Shown here in pieces: positions 13,601-26,508 of a stretch of 64,000 nucleotides of DNA. The notes under the pieces are model-generated. The model did not search any database and was not told the origin of the DNA. It worked only from the letters and a program-made list of their open reading frames with translations. The position numbers and the translations under genes were made by a program. The stretch is from contig VTPC01090570.1 of the NCBI GenBank assembly GCA_011009095.1, forward strand, positions 277,159-341,158. The letters run 5' to 3'. Position 1 is the first letter of the stretch. Every line of letters starts with the position of its first letter. The DNA comes from Ignelater luminosus (taxonomy: Eukaryota; Arthropoda; Insecta; Coleoptera; Elateridae).

Positions 13601-13628
13601 GATTGGTCGGGTACTGGTGCATTCACCC
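13601..13628 (-). repeat. Right terminal inverted repeat of pogo-like element
   Basis: On the minus strand it reads GGGTGAATGCACCAGTACCC and then CCGACCA (13604-13610), matching the left end. A second CCGACCA follows 18 bp inward (13586-13592). Confidence 0.9.
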
Positions 13629-14779
13629 TATGTAGCTCAATTTTGTCCTCAAATAGTTTTTTTTACGGTAAATTTTTCTTTAGAATTGCTAAATTAATTT
13701 AAGTAAAAACGGTTTATTTTTTAAAAGTTGCAATTAATTACAAATGAAATTAGATATTTATTTATTTATTCACAACTACACTAGCGTAAGAGACTTGTGT
13801 GCGAGTTTACATCAATTCAAATTAAATCCATATAAATAATAATATAGCGAACTACAAAATCAATTTAATTGATTATAACCCAATTTTAATTGAATATTAA
13901 AAGTAGCTGTTGTCTGGGATATTCCAACAGCCACTTGTTAAAGTTTTTCATAAAAAATACCGTTAGTGATCTGTAAATAGGGTTGACAGACGAAATTGTA
14001 TTTGTCGTCTTTTCTTTAGCGTCCCGTATTATACTTGTCAGGAAGCTGAAATATGCCGTATTTCAACGTTGAAGTCTGAAGGGGCACACAGAGCTCATTT
14101 TGGCCCAAAAATGTAGACATTGGAAGCGTAAACTTATTCCTTAAACCATACACGGGTACATGTGCAATGGGACTTATTTAGAAGATCAAAAAATCTACAG
14201 GCGAATTTTTAGTTTTTGCCAAAATTACTGTGTGGAGTCTGTTCAAGCGTCTGTGATATTATCTGAGCTGAAGAGTTTTTACAATAATTGCATGTGAGCT
14301 ATTTAAAATAATGAAAGGATGTTGAATATCGAGAGAACCGAAATACACGTCCAATTCAGAGCTAACCTGTCCAATACAAAGATTATTGAAAATGTATCGA
14401 CGATTCCCTCTCCCGCTTTCCTTTCAAAAAGTTGAATAAAGAACAGAGAAAGAATCGTTTTTAGTAGTCTGCAGAAATTGTTCATGCATATGTACTTTGA
14501 TAAAACAACGTTCCCAACAACAACATTAAATCGGTAAAACATCGGTTCAAGTACAAAAAACGGAATTTTGCTTTGGGGTTAGTTAGTTAGTTAGTTCTGT
14601 ATGAAACCTTCAATTGCATTTCATCTGAAAATCACACGCTGGAAAGTCGCAGGATATTGAGTCTGGGAGATATTTTTCTAGACAAAGGAAATTCACAGTT
14701 TCGTTCTATAGAAGTGAAGCAAAAGAAAGATTTTTATTTTTCGAAATATTAACGACCATATTACTATCTTGCAATTGCC
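13629..14779. other. Intergenic, nothing recognised
   Basis: AT-rich sequence between two transposons. It has a (TTAG)n run at about 14578-14596 and no supported gene. The short open frames here lack family resemblance. Confidence 0.5.
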
Positions 14780-17490
14780 AAAAAGAACAAAACTAAAATG
14801 GGTCAATGAAAAGCAACGAATATCGATCTTCTTAAGTCATGCTCCGGAGATTATCAACCAGAGAATCTTTACACTAATGGTATCATTTTCGGAAAAACGC
14901 GGTCGTTACTAATAGACACGGGAGCAACGAAAACGGTAATTCGTCTTGATGTTGTTGAGAATAAAGATCTACAGCCATCAAACCTTTGGTTGAAGATTGC
15001 AACGAGTGAACGTGTTGCTGTTCTTAGAAAACTAAAGATGAAAATCGGTATTGGTTTTAAGAACTCTAAGCTAGCTGATACATCTAACGAAATCATCTTG
15101 ATAAAAAAGTTTGGATTCACGTTAAACCCGAAGAATGGAAAACTCCGTGTGGATAACGAAGAAGTACCTATTCACCGAGGAAATGACAGTTTGTAGACGA
15201 TGCTGTACTGTCAGGACGATGTGAGAAGATGATGATGGCTCGGATGCAGGTTGCACTGATGCTCTAAAGTCATGACTAACATATCGTCAAAGAAAGACAA
15301 TTATATCCGCTGTCCAGAATCGACACAGCGAATAAACATCCTCTCTGATACTAAATGGCTTTCTACGCTGAATATGAAGAGTAGCTATTGCTAAGTTGGT
15401 TTGGAGCCTCAGCATTGTGAGACAATTGCTTTTACTATTGGCACTGGTTTATGGCAATTCACAGTTATGCTACGCAACGTTCTAAACATTAATACAGTTG
15501 ATCCTAAAGGGTTTGCTTTGAGAAACTTGCATAGCCTTCCTGGACGATGTTATTGTAGTTAGCCAAATGTTAGATAAACATCTAAAGAATCTAAAAGATG
15601 TATTTCTAAGACTACGTGAGGCGATTCTACAGTTGAACGCAAGACAATGTAATCTGTTTCAGAAGAAAGTTAAATATCTCGACCATCTAGTACCAAAAAT
15701 GGAATAGCGGCCGATCCTGATAAGATCCGAAGAATAAGCATGAACTACTAAGTTTTCTAGGCTTGTACATTTATTATCGTCGTTTTGTTCTTGGGTTTGC
15801 AGATATCTCAAAGCCGCTAACAAAACTGGCAGAAGGAAAACAGAGACTTCAAATAGAACGATGACTGCAAACAAGCTTTCAACGCTTTCAAACAAGCTTT
15901 AGTGATCGCTCAGGTTCTGAGTTATTCAAAGATGAAAGGACAATTTGTGTTAGACACCGACGCAGATAATTTTGTAATGAGAAGATTGTTGTATCTAAAG
16001 AGTCATTGGTTATTTTAGTAAAGTTCTGTATAAGCCAGAATGTAATTACTGCGTCACCAAAGAGTTACTTGCAGTCGTCAAGTCTATCAGACATTTTTAT
16101 AAAAATACTTGTACGGGCAAAGCTTCTTGTTAAGGATTGATCACGCCGTACTACAATGGTTACTGTAGTTTAAGAATTCCGAAGGACAAATCTCGAGATG
16201 GATCGAGAGGCTACAAGAATATGATTTTGAGATAGAACATCGACCTAGACGCAGTCATCGGAACACTGATACTCTATCTAGAAGACCATGCCCCAGTGAT
16301 TGTTTGCAATTAGAAGTTAAGCATGTCGAACAACAACTACAACGCACCCCAGTTTTGTTGATGACTACTAGGAATTCTAAGAAATCTGGAAGGAACAAAA
16401 ATGCGACCTGACTTACGCTTCATACTGGTACGGAAAGAGGCGGACAGTATGCCATTATGGGAAGAAGTAGCTCTATATGACCCGACTGTGTAAGCATACT
16501 GGGCTCAGTGGAACTCACAGGTTCAAGATGGCTTTTTGAAGAGAATCTTGGGAACAGAAACTGAGAGAGAGAGAGAGACCCAGATATACTGCACCAGCTG
16601 AATGGTGACCCATCACAAAAGAACCTGGGAGTAAAAAAGACCCTAGCCAAGATCTGGAAGAGATTTTATTGGGTAAACTTGAAACAAGATGTACAACCGA
16701 AAATGGAACAATTGATAAAAGGAAAACACCAATGCGAGAATAACAACGTAGGTAGTCCGTATAAAAAGATCGTCATAGTTATTACGGATCGATTTCCAGA
16801 AAAGAACTCAGGAAACGAATGTAGTTTGATAGCGATGTACTACTTCAGCAAATGAACAGAAAGGTGCGCCTTATTAAATCAAGAAGCGGTTACTGTTGCT
16901 GATATATTGGTGAAAGAATTCTTTAGCTGTTTTGGTGTTCTCTTAAAATTACATTCTGATCATGGTCGAAACTTCGAGTCGGTACTAGTCGAAAACCTGT
17001 ATACAAATTGCTGCATATTCGTAACACACAAACTACATCCCTGTGGAAAAGATGAACAGAACTATATGTCAAAAGTTGTGTTCAACCACCAGAGCAATTG
17101 GGACCAATACCTGCATCTGTTCCTAATTACGAATTGCTCGGTTGTACAAAAAACAACCAAACTTCAGCTGCATTGTTAGCTGAACGCGAAATCCGGCTAC
17201 CTTGTGATTTGGAGTGTGGTTCTAGACCTAGAGAAAATAAAGTAACTGGCAACGAGCCAAAAACCCCCGTCAGAAGTTGAACTTCATCTACGAGAATGTC
17301 GACAGTAATATTCAAATAGCCAGTGACGGAATAAAAGATCGGTATGGTATCAATGACCAAGTCGGACAGTATCAACCTATAGGAATGGTTGTTTACAAGA
17401 TCATTGACCTAGCGTATCCAGAGCAAAATGAAATCGACAGAAAAGACCGGGGCCTATCATTTATTAACTTTATGGCATTCTAGTCAGAGC
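14780..17490 (+). pseudogene. Ty3/gypsy retrotransposon pol remnant
   Basis: A decayed pol region on the plus strand, broken by many stops and frameshifts. In order: aspartic protease near 14870-15180 (LLIDTGATKTV active-site motif at about 14910-14940); reverse transcriptase near 15380-15760 (FLDDVIV catalytic motif near 15540, then LNARQCNLFQKKVKYL); RNase H near 15930-16300 (VLDTDAD, ending with an SRWIERLQEYDFEIEH-type stretch); integrase near 16680-17100 (SDHGRNFES core motif near 16960). This order, integrase after RNase H, is that of Ty3/gypsy, and the RNase H to integrase linker resembles 412/mdg1-type elements. It is non-functional. Paired LTRs were not found. Confidence 0.85.
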
Positions 17491-18059
17491 AATAAGCAAC
17501 AAAGATATTTATTTGAAGTTCCTGATGAAGATCCTCAAGATGTCTCGAGATATTGCTGTCGAATTTAAGTTTAGGTTTGGCCGTACCTCACAATACGAAG
17601 ACTTGTGGACGGTCCTACAAGATTTAAAGATACAACTCCAGACACATGGTGTTAAGAGGTTAGCCATGCCAAGAATCATCTAAAATTGTTGGTAAACATG
17701 CATGGATACCATTAGACTCGTGAAAAAGCTCTGTTAGAATCTCATAAATGATCTGCTTTTTGCATTCCAAAACTTTGCATTTGTATAGGATATTGAATTG
17801 TTTCTGGTTCCTTATTGCCCAGCTTACTACTATTCACAATTGATGTTCTGCCTTTTTGTTACAAGAACTATCTATATGTAAGCCCTTTCGTGTTCTTGTC
17901 CTGGCACAGATTGTCAGGATTCTAAGCGTTACTATCTGTCTGGAATTTTTCATTTTGGAAGTACCTGACTACTTGTTCTTATTTCTTATGTTCCTGATGA
18001 TAACAAGGATGGGAAAGGTGGGCAGAGAAAACGTTACGCAATGAGAAAGGCATGCAACA

Positions 18060-18360
18060 GCTAAGTTTAGGAAGAAGATAAGAGCAGTGGGGAGGAGTCT
18101 ATGTATTTAACCCTATGGTATTTTTTTGAGTGTGTAATTGTACGCGGTGGTCGCTAGACTTAAAGTGCAGTGGTAATACTATGTATATAAATTTGTTCAG
18201 ATAATCAGACGACTCGCAAGTCTGTTTTTGTATTATTGTTACAAAAGCTGATGTTCCTGGATACAGTGGCAACAAGACATCAAATGAGAAGTTTGTTCTT
18301 GAATACAGTCTGTTAAATACTCGATCTTGTATTATATTATTACTACTACTACTATCAATA
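18060..18360 (+). repeat. Possible LTR fragment
   Basis: Downstream of the gypsy pol remnant there is a TATATAAA box (about 18183), an initiator-like TCAGACGACTCGCAAGTC stretch and a TGGCAACAAGA segment near 18267 that looks like a primer-binding site. These are the parts of an LTR and its flank, but I could not find a matching second copy in the window, so the call is weak. A TAC-repeat microsatellite follows near 18340. Confidence 0.3.
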
Positions 18361-19307
18361 TCAGAGATCTACAAGAAGTTCAGGCTTCTGAACGAATGAC
18401 TATAATGATCTCCTGTTAGTTTTAGATACATTTCTCCTTTTCCTCCTCCCTGAAGGTAACTATTCCTGCACTTATCTCATTACTTACCGTCTCTAGTGGT
18501 AACAGCTGTTATTTACGACAGCAGTGCCGGTTGTTTTTTCTTTTATGGTAGCTTGAGAAAGGTATCATTTGTAAATACGCCAAACTAGTCAAATATCAAA
18601 AACGACGACCTGCTGAGGAGGGTGTATTTAAACAAGATTTTGCATCTTCATATACAGCAGAAAAATGATGAAATTCTTCAAAGATCACAGTTCAACTGTT
18701 TTGGACTGGCCAAGGAACTCTTTGCACAAAAACTTTATTAAAAATTTAAGAGCTATAAAGAAAATACGTCTGTAGAAATTGGATTCCACAATGAAAGAAA
18801 GGCTTATTTTGGCAATTATTCAAATAGTTCAGAGACGAAAAAGCTAGCTACCTGTCAAAGCTTAGTGTAATCAATGCCAACACGTATCAGTAGTTTGAGA
18901 GGAGGTATAGGAGGCCACCTTAAGCGTTAGTTTCAGAATCTTGATGTTTAATTTTTGTTATTACTAACAATAAGCAGTTTTTCAATTAATTTGTTTGATA
19001 CTGTCGTAACTAAGTGTTACTTACTTAATCATTAACGTAACACATCACATTAGAGTATTCAGAATAACACTAATCTATATAAGCAAACAACAATTATTCG
19101 ACTCGAAAGAAGCAAATATTTATTGAAACATACAAAACCACGGTATATAAACTATATTTAATAACAACAATAATATTGATAATATAAACAGTTTTTATAA
19201 AAACATCCTTATGTAACAACAAATCTTAATTCACTTTATATTCCTAATACACAAATACATTCAATCTAATTGTTTCGTTATATTATATAAAATTATTTCT
19301 TTTTGTT

Positions 19308-21965
19308 TCAAAAATCGGTTTGAGTAGCTTTGTCGCAAGTTTTAACTTCTTTTTTACCATAACCAAGTTCATAAAATGGCCTAATGTTACGAATTGTTCT
19401 ACGGCATTGAATATGGGTAAGTTTGATTCTTTTCTTTAGAGGACTTTCATCTACAGAATTGTCGCTTTCAGGCTTAAACCTTTTATGAGATTCATTACTG
19501 ATTTCATTTTCTTCTTTCTTAGAACGTTTTCTTCCTATGAAATGCACGTTTTATTAATTTTTGCGGTTACAAAATTACTTTGCGTAACATACCACGAGAT
19601 GTTGATAATCCATTAACCACTGTTTTGAGAGCGTTAGTCATAGAAGACCAAATTCCAGATTTTATTGTCGTGTCTCTTAAGAGAGATCTTTGCAAAGTTT
19701 CTTCTAAAATGTAGAAAGATAAAGAATATTATTGTTATTGTTATTACATTTCTATACCTACTTACCTGAAGTGGCATCTGTTGTACCTGAAATTCTTGTT
19801 GCCATCAAACGCTGGCCAAATCTAGATGATAGACTGTTTAATACAGTCGATTTGAAGTTTACTTCTGGCAAATAATTTTGCTTTCCTGTCTCTTTATTCA
19901 TTAACGGAAATGAACTTCTTGTTAAATCATTTGATTCATCTAAATAATAATTTGGTTCTGTTAAGTTCTGATTTATTGTCGAAGAAGAAATTTCTGGTTC
20001 AAAATTAAATTCCATTAGAGAAGGTAAAGTTTCTCCCAAATTATTTAAGTTTTGATTATCTACTGCAAATGCATTATTAAAATCTCTCGCATGTTGGGTT
20101 TCCAAAATTGATTCTATCAAAAATTGTTTTCCATCTTTTTCTGTCAGCTTTGCTTTCATAACTGGTGATAGAATTTCTATTAACTTATTGGGATGATTAT
20201 CTAACTGGATTAAATCTTCTTTTATTGCTGATAGTACATTTGATGGTATCAATTTAGTAACTTTGCTAGCGGACGTGTCTGAATTTTGATTTTCTTCTGA
20301 TAGATTTCTCGATGAAGATGAAGAAGAGTCTTCTATTATTTTTATAGAATTTTGATTTTGAAAGAGTGAAGTTTCTTCCATATCACTAGTTTGAATATTT
20401 GATTCAGTTGCATTTTGATTTGTTACTGAAGAGACATATTTAAAATCTGTTATATCAGGATTGATATTGATTTCATCAAAACTTTTATTTGCAGTAGATG
20501 CTGAATTCTCCAATTTAATTGCACCTGGATCTAAGAATGCACTTTCCCAGATTGTAACACTAGTATCCAGTTCATAAAAATGTGATCCTTCTGAATTATC
20601 GGCACATGTGCTTTTATCTTCTTGTGCTATTGAAGTATTTGATGATTCTTCAAGGTTACAATCAGGGACCGTCGTATACAGTTCTGATTTATCACAAGCA
20701 TCTGAAAGGTAAATAATAATAATAATAATAATAATAATTTTAATTTATAAGATAATCAAAAGAAACATTCAGTTATATTTTTAATTTTGTTTCTTAATAA
20801 GAAAGTACAAAAATAAACTCCTAATTTAAATTGTGTATCTTGCAGTGTCTAATTTAATTTAAGGTAAAAATTGTAGACAAGTTTCTGGGTCAGACTTTTA
20901 GATTTGCAAGGTGTATGCGCCATTGTTAATACATACGTTTATTTTTGGCGTTTTCATTTTGAAGTTTTGCTTTTTTATTTATCAGATTGTTGTATTGAAG
21001 ACTAACTACAATTGTAGCCATCGAGGACTTTTTGACATAAAAGTTTACTTTTAAATAACCCCCTGTGTATTGAAGAATTATTATTGAGACTCTGGACTGT
21101 ATCAGAATAAATAGCCAGAAAATAATAAAATAGAAAAAAATATTCTGGAATAAAACATACCTTCCATGGCACTAATGTACATATCCGACTCCACATTACT
21201 TGATTCTGTTGTTAGTTCATTAGCATCATCAACTGCTTCTATTACAAATAAAAAAAAGCACAAATAATATTATAGTTGCCTTTATAACTTTTAATTAAGC
21301 TTACCTGTTGCAACATCTTCATTTGAATCTGAATGTTTAGATTCTTGATAATTTATAATTTCAATTTCACTAAATGTAACTCTGCGTTTTAAAGATGGTT
21401 CTGTACTTTTTATTTGCTCGTTAGTCACGGATTTAATATTAGACCTAGTTGCTTCAGTTGATTTAATTTGTTCAAAAGTATCCATTTTATCAGAATAATC
21501 AACAGGTGTAATACCTTCCGGAATCTGCTCTAGCAATTCTTTTTCATTAGTTTTTTGCATTGGTGTACTTGTTGTTAATAAAGCTCTATCATCTTGAACA
21601 CCAAATTGTTTATTACTGGAAGTTAAAATACTCTTGTGCATCGTTGGAAGTGAGTCATAGTTCGGCTCCATTAAAGATGATTGAATTAATACGTTTGAAT
21701 TTTCTTGACTAGTTTTTTGCGCAATTGAACAAATAGTGTGTAATTTTAATTCTTCAATTGACTGAAATGTTTTTCTACAAAAAATACAGTGCAACGGCCA
21801 ATGCGTTGATTTAAAATGGCACAATAAACTGTCACTGAGATTTCTTATTTGGGCTCTACCGTAAACACAAATGTCACATCCAGGATGTATATCGTGATCA
21901 TCTTGTTCATGTTTTAAACGGCAACTTTTACAACAAAAGCATTTTGAGCAAATTCTGCAGTAGTG
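19308..21965 (-). CDS. Uncharacterised zinc-finger protein with PP1- and LC8-type motifs
   Basis: I do not recognise this gene by name. Exons: 21965-21305, 21238-21161, 20701-19766, 19703-19593 and 19534-19308, all GT-AG and all phase 1, joining to 670 residues plus stop. The first listed exon opens with a splice acceptor, so the true start lies in an unseen upstream exon. Residues 3-33 form a cysteine/histidine cluster (CRICSKCFCCKSCRLKH), and about 57-79 a C2HC-type finger (CIFCRKTFQS). The rest is Ser/Thr/Asn-rich and looks disordered. RVTF at 195-198 fits the RVxF docking motif for protein phosphatase 1. The basic tail (KKRIKLTHIQCRRTIRNIRP) fits a nuclear signal, and KATQT at 664-668 fits the LC8 dynein light-chain motif. 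Function unknown; real gene by splice and frame continuity. Confidence 0.75.
20708..20736. repeat. (AAT)n microsatellite
   Basis: About nine AAT/AAT repeats directly inside the intron next to exon 3 of the zinc-finger gene, just past its acceptor polypyrimidine tract. Confidence 0.9.
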
Positions 21966-24600
21966 CTGCAATTAAAAATTTAGGTTATTGTTGGCAATTT
22001 TTTAACTTACAATTACTGTTATACTTCTGGAAAATGCGAGCGAAAAGTATTCATTGTTCACGTATAATAGAAGTTACATCTTACTTCAATAAAGGTTGCA
22101 GGTGTTTAACCCTGAATTTTCCAAACTGATTGTGACATGTGGTTTATTGGAAATAAATAGTATTTAAGATATTAATAATAATAAAATAGAATTTTGACCA
22201 AGTTCGATATGTTTAATAATATATGTCTAGAACAAGTGAAGTGAAAAATTATACTATTGATATACTTAGATAGATATACGCAGACTTCGCAAAAAGTTTT
22301 TGGTTTATATCAGGGTAAAAAACTAGGGTGAAATACGGGTATAAAATGTAAAATATTCTTAATGCAAAACATATGGTAAAAATTATATATTAAGGTAAAT
22401 ACTCGAAGTTATTGCAAAGACCTTTGTCAACGTAAACAGTTATACTAATCGTTTAGTAATTGACAACCAAACGTATGATTTACGTAGCTATTTAAACTTT
22501 CCAAAGATAATTCCTTTACCTGATAAGAAAATACTTTTGTTTGAATGTAAAATTCTTTTAGTGCAAACTAACATCAATAAAAAGATTAACAGGCAGTATG
22601 GTTTACGTGTAACATTTAGTGCTTAGCTGAGAAGTTACCTTGCAGTGGTAAAGTGTTGTTTATGTTTCCTTTCTAACTTTCTAACACTAATTTTAAAATT
22701 AACAGCAAACATCTTACATCCAACATATAGGGGCAATAATTTAAACAATGGACAACGCATAAAGGCTGAAGATTTTCTAATTAGACGCAGAAGGCCTTAA
22801 TGACTTAGAACAATTTAAAACAATAAAGGAATTGTTTCATCTTTGCATTCAAAAAATGTTTTCCCAGTAACATTTTAGAATATGGTTATTGCCAGGCGAC
22901 ATATAGTTTGCTCTGAAATTGCTAAACATTCCAGCATCTTCAGCACAATTAATTCGTCATATGTTATGTGCATTCGCATGCGCGCAATCAATTAAGTTTT
23001 GATAAATCTGCCAGACGTACTTTACTGATCCAACCCTGGTTTATATAGTAAATATCCTAAAAAGAAAAATAAATTGAAAAACACACAAAGTTCTTTACAG
23101 TTGAAACTTCTTGTCAATCGACACCACTAGTAAAGTTTCGATAAAAGTCAGAAAGTTGCAGATAAATACCTATATATACTGACTATGTATTAGTAAAATA
23201 ACAAAATGATGTGAAATGACAACGATTTATTTCAAAAGAAGAAAACTGCAGATCTTGTTCACATACAATTATGCTCCACTGTGTTCTCATTTTCCAAATT
23301 TTCTTTGCTGTTGTGCGCCAAAATCGCCATGTGCTACATTATAGTATACACATCTGCTTTTGTACACTTTTTACAAAAATTTCTTTTGTGCATTATCATC
23401 AAAGGTTGAAAAGAAACATTAAGTTAAAATGTATCACCTACCTTTTACAAAATTAGACCTCGTGCTAATTTGTTGATGCGATGATTCATCGATCAAACAG
23501 GGTGCAGTTTTGTCTCTGTCTTCAAGCCATGCAACTCATCCAGACATCTTTACTAATACCGAATGTGCTACTGCTGTGTCAGATGTGTATAGCTTTTAGT
23601 TTGAAAGCATAATAGAAAAACAACGAATTTTCTAACTTCCAATTCTCCCATCACTCTTTCTAGGTCATGACTTTGGCTGTCTTTAACCTACAAACGATTT
23701 TGACCATTTTAAAACCTTCAATCAATCTTTGCCATCTTAATTGTCAAGTGATTTTGGCCTTCTTTGATATCTTTTTACTTACTACATAACCTGTAAGTAC
23801 ACTTTTGCTCTCTGTAAATCTCTTTTCCTTTCAAACCTGTTTCAAGTGCGAAAAAATCATTCTTACTAAAGACTCTTTGACTTTCAGATGATTCTAGTTT
23901 GAAATACGTTACTTTAGTTGCCCCTTCTGTTGTTTCGGCAAAAATTATTTTGACAGAGAAACAAGTGACAATGTCAATTAGAATGCCCAGCGTTTTGCTG
24001 GGCTTATGGGCCTATTTGGAAAAAAAGCCCTGTCTATATCTTGTCACTTCTGGTTGATCACGGGCAAAGCGTCTCGTGTTCAAACACCTGCACCATCCAA
24101 ATTAAAAAAATTAAGTTAAATATCGACAACAATGCTTGAACTTGATTTCTTATATTATCCATGCATGTTTTTCTAAGTTGTGTTTTTTCTAACGATGTTT
24201 CGACACCTCCAAAACTCAACTTATTGATAATTCCTTTATTGTTTCTGTTTTTAATACAAAGATTGTCAAGCACAACTATTACCATCGTACTTTAAAAAAC
24301 TTGATGTAGAGCACCAAGGTCTAAAACCTAAAAGAAAGCCCAAACTTCATTATTGTCTTTAGTGATGTAAGTGAATGCTGGAACAGTAATCTTCATGCAT
24401 TTAATTACCTTATTACCATCCTTACTTTCAACTTTCCTAAAACTGCAATTATTGCCTAAAGAAGAGTCTTCGATCTCGAGGAATAAAACACATTGACCCT
24501 CTATTTTTCAAACTAAAGTGATGCCTGATGTATTATGTACCCTCCTCACCACCCTTTGAGTACAGGTCGTTAAGCATGATCATGTTTTCACTGAAGAAAA
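21966..24600. other. 5' flank of zinc-finger gene and intergenic
   Basis: It probably contains the missing first exon of the zinc-finger gene: a GTAAGT donor on the minus strand at 22010 would leave a 45-bp intron, but no start codon in frame was found there. The rest is AT-rich; 23460-24500 has the patchy composition of an old repeat. No supported gene. Confidence 0.4.
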
Positions 24601-25010
24601 TGTTGCTGGCGTGAACGTATGTGCTGGAAAGCACCAGCAATTCAGTGCAGCATTGTTTTGTCTTCCCTAGTTCACGGTTATTTTGATTTAAGTGTCAGTT
24701 CAGAATCAGATAAGTATACTACTTTTGTAAACACAACAAAGGAAGTATCCACTGAAAATGGAATAGGTTTTGAAAGTAGCAGAGAGATGAAGCGATTTCT
24801 TGTAAAAGGAATCAAGATGACTAAAGATGATCTGGGGGAAATTCTCGCTAAGACGTCTAGAGACAGACTGCCTTAACAATGATTATAACAAACCACTCAT
24901 AAACATACATTTAAAATTTAATAATGAAGGTATTGAGTACAAAGAAAATCTTGACATAAGCAAAATTTCAAGGTTAGAAGGAAGTTTTTTCAATGCTCAA
25001 GAATCATGAT
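24600..25010 (+). pseudogene. Possible retroelement fragment
   Basis: Two overlapping open frames on the plus strand. The stretch YFDLSVSSESDKYTTFVN near 24676-24735 resembles the block of a gypsy-like reverse transcriptase that contains the F-D-L and Y-T-A-F motifs. The catalytic YxDD motif was not found. Weak identification. Confidence 0.25.
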
Positions 25011-26508
25011 TGATACAATCATAATCATGTTAGAACAAATTTCTGGTATCCCAAGAAGCTTAGAAAATATAAAAGCAAAATTAAAAACCAGTTTTCAAGT
25101 TTTAGATTTTTCAAAAATCCATCTACGTAACATGTTCGAGATCTAACCTTATTTTGTTTAAATACCAAAGCCAGATAATTGGCGTGTTATCACTGCTTCC
25201 TTCTTGTCACAAATAATCCATCCTATGCCAGTAAGCCTAAATAATAGACCCTCCCTCAGATTGGATTTTGCTGGGCTTATTGTTTCTAGTACCAAAGTTA
25301 ACACTGTAAGCAGAAGATGCGTAGCATTCAAAAAATATCGAAACAAAAAAAAAGAACAAAATAATAGCGAACGTCTAGTTATCAGTTTTATCGGGACGCG
25401 AGGTCCTTTAGAGTCGACCCTGATTATTACGTTACTGGCCACAAAACTGGTGTTTTTATCGTTCAACAGGATTATTCACCCAAGTAGAATATGTCTGCCA
25501 ATGTGAAAAGTAAAAATCTTTGGAATTTCGGTATTGTATTATAATGTTACTCTTATTACATAGCGACGGAGGTAGATTGCAACGTTGCGTAATTAAAAAT
25601 AGATGAAAACGAAGCTTTAGGAAATTTGCAAACGAGATAATTGATAGGTAAGTGAATTCGTAATCAAGAGAGACTTCACAGCGAAGAATTACTCTTTAAA
25701 ATTCCTTTGTTTGCTTTTCTTAACCTGAAGATTGATCACCTTATTACTATTGTTTGATATAATACAAAAATACACAACTTCATATTTACAGATCGTCAAA
25801 ACGTTACGGGTTCATAGATGCTTTTGAGTTCTTGGTTTACTGAAAGCTCCAAGTTTTTGCAGACTCAGAGAAAACGGCTGTTTCTGCCTCCTTGGTAGCC
25901 ACACCACCGAATGGCCTTCTGAGATACTTGAAACCTTATACTATGGATATGATTTAAGTAGGCGTCTGTTCAGATGTGGCCAATTTGATTATACGTAAGC
26001 CAGTAAGAAAAATTTAGGTCACCTTTTTAAAGACTAGGTTGTAATAATAACTTGCCCTGTCAACAATTTCTCTAGATATTGCACACCATATATCGTGTAA
26101 GTACACGTATTATGAGATACAAATCATTGCGGCATGAGTAAACGGAATAATGACTAATAAGCAATTCAAATGTGTCAGAAACATTGCCGCCATAAAATGA
26201 CAAATTTCTGAAATAAGCCAGTGGTGATAAAAAATTATTTGAGATATACAGAGAGAGACTGATTGTCACCATATTTTACTTTAACTATAGGAACTATAGA
26301 AATTTTAACAAGAAAAATAAAAAGCCCCAAATTTCTGTTTGTGACCAGAAAAACAAAAAGAAGTGGGAATGCAACGAAGATCTCATCTCTTTCTTTCTCT
26401 AATATTAACCGAGATATCTCAGAAATACATTAAGAATGAAACACACTGCACATGAAAGAAAATTCAAAACTTCTTTAAATAAAAAGTCGAAAATGAAACA
26501 AAATATTA
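25011..26508. other. Intergenic, nothing recognised
   Basis: Open frames on both strands at 25158-25506 overlap one another and show no family motifs. No RNA or repeat structure seen. Confidence 0.45.

Larger units (their letters stand above)
10301..13628 (-). mobile_element. Pogo/Tigger-like DNA transposon, apparently complete
   Basis: A 3328-bp element flanked by TA dinucleotides (10299-10300 and 13629-13630), the target duplication of the Tc1/mariner/pogo superfamily. Its terminal inverted repeats begin GGGTGAATGCACCA on both sides and run on to a CCGACCA motif, about 28 bp in all with two or three mismatches. It encodes one transposase on the minus strand with no stop or frameshift. Nine copies of CCGACCA or its complement are clustered in the two non-coding ends. 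The intact frame and near-perfect ends suggest fairly recent insertion. It lies between genes, not in an exon. Confidence 0.93.

Noticed and set aside
25158..25506. Overlapping roughly 100-residue frames on both strands
   Set aside because: No family motif, no splice context, and both strands equally open.
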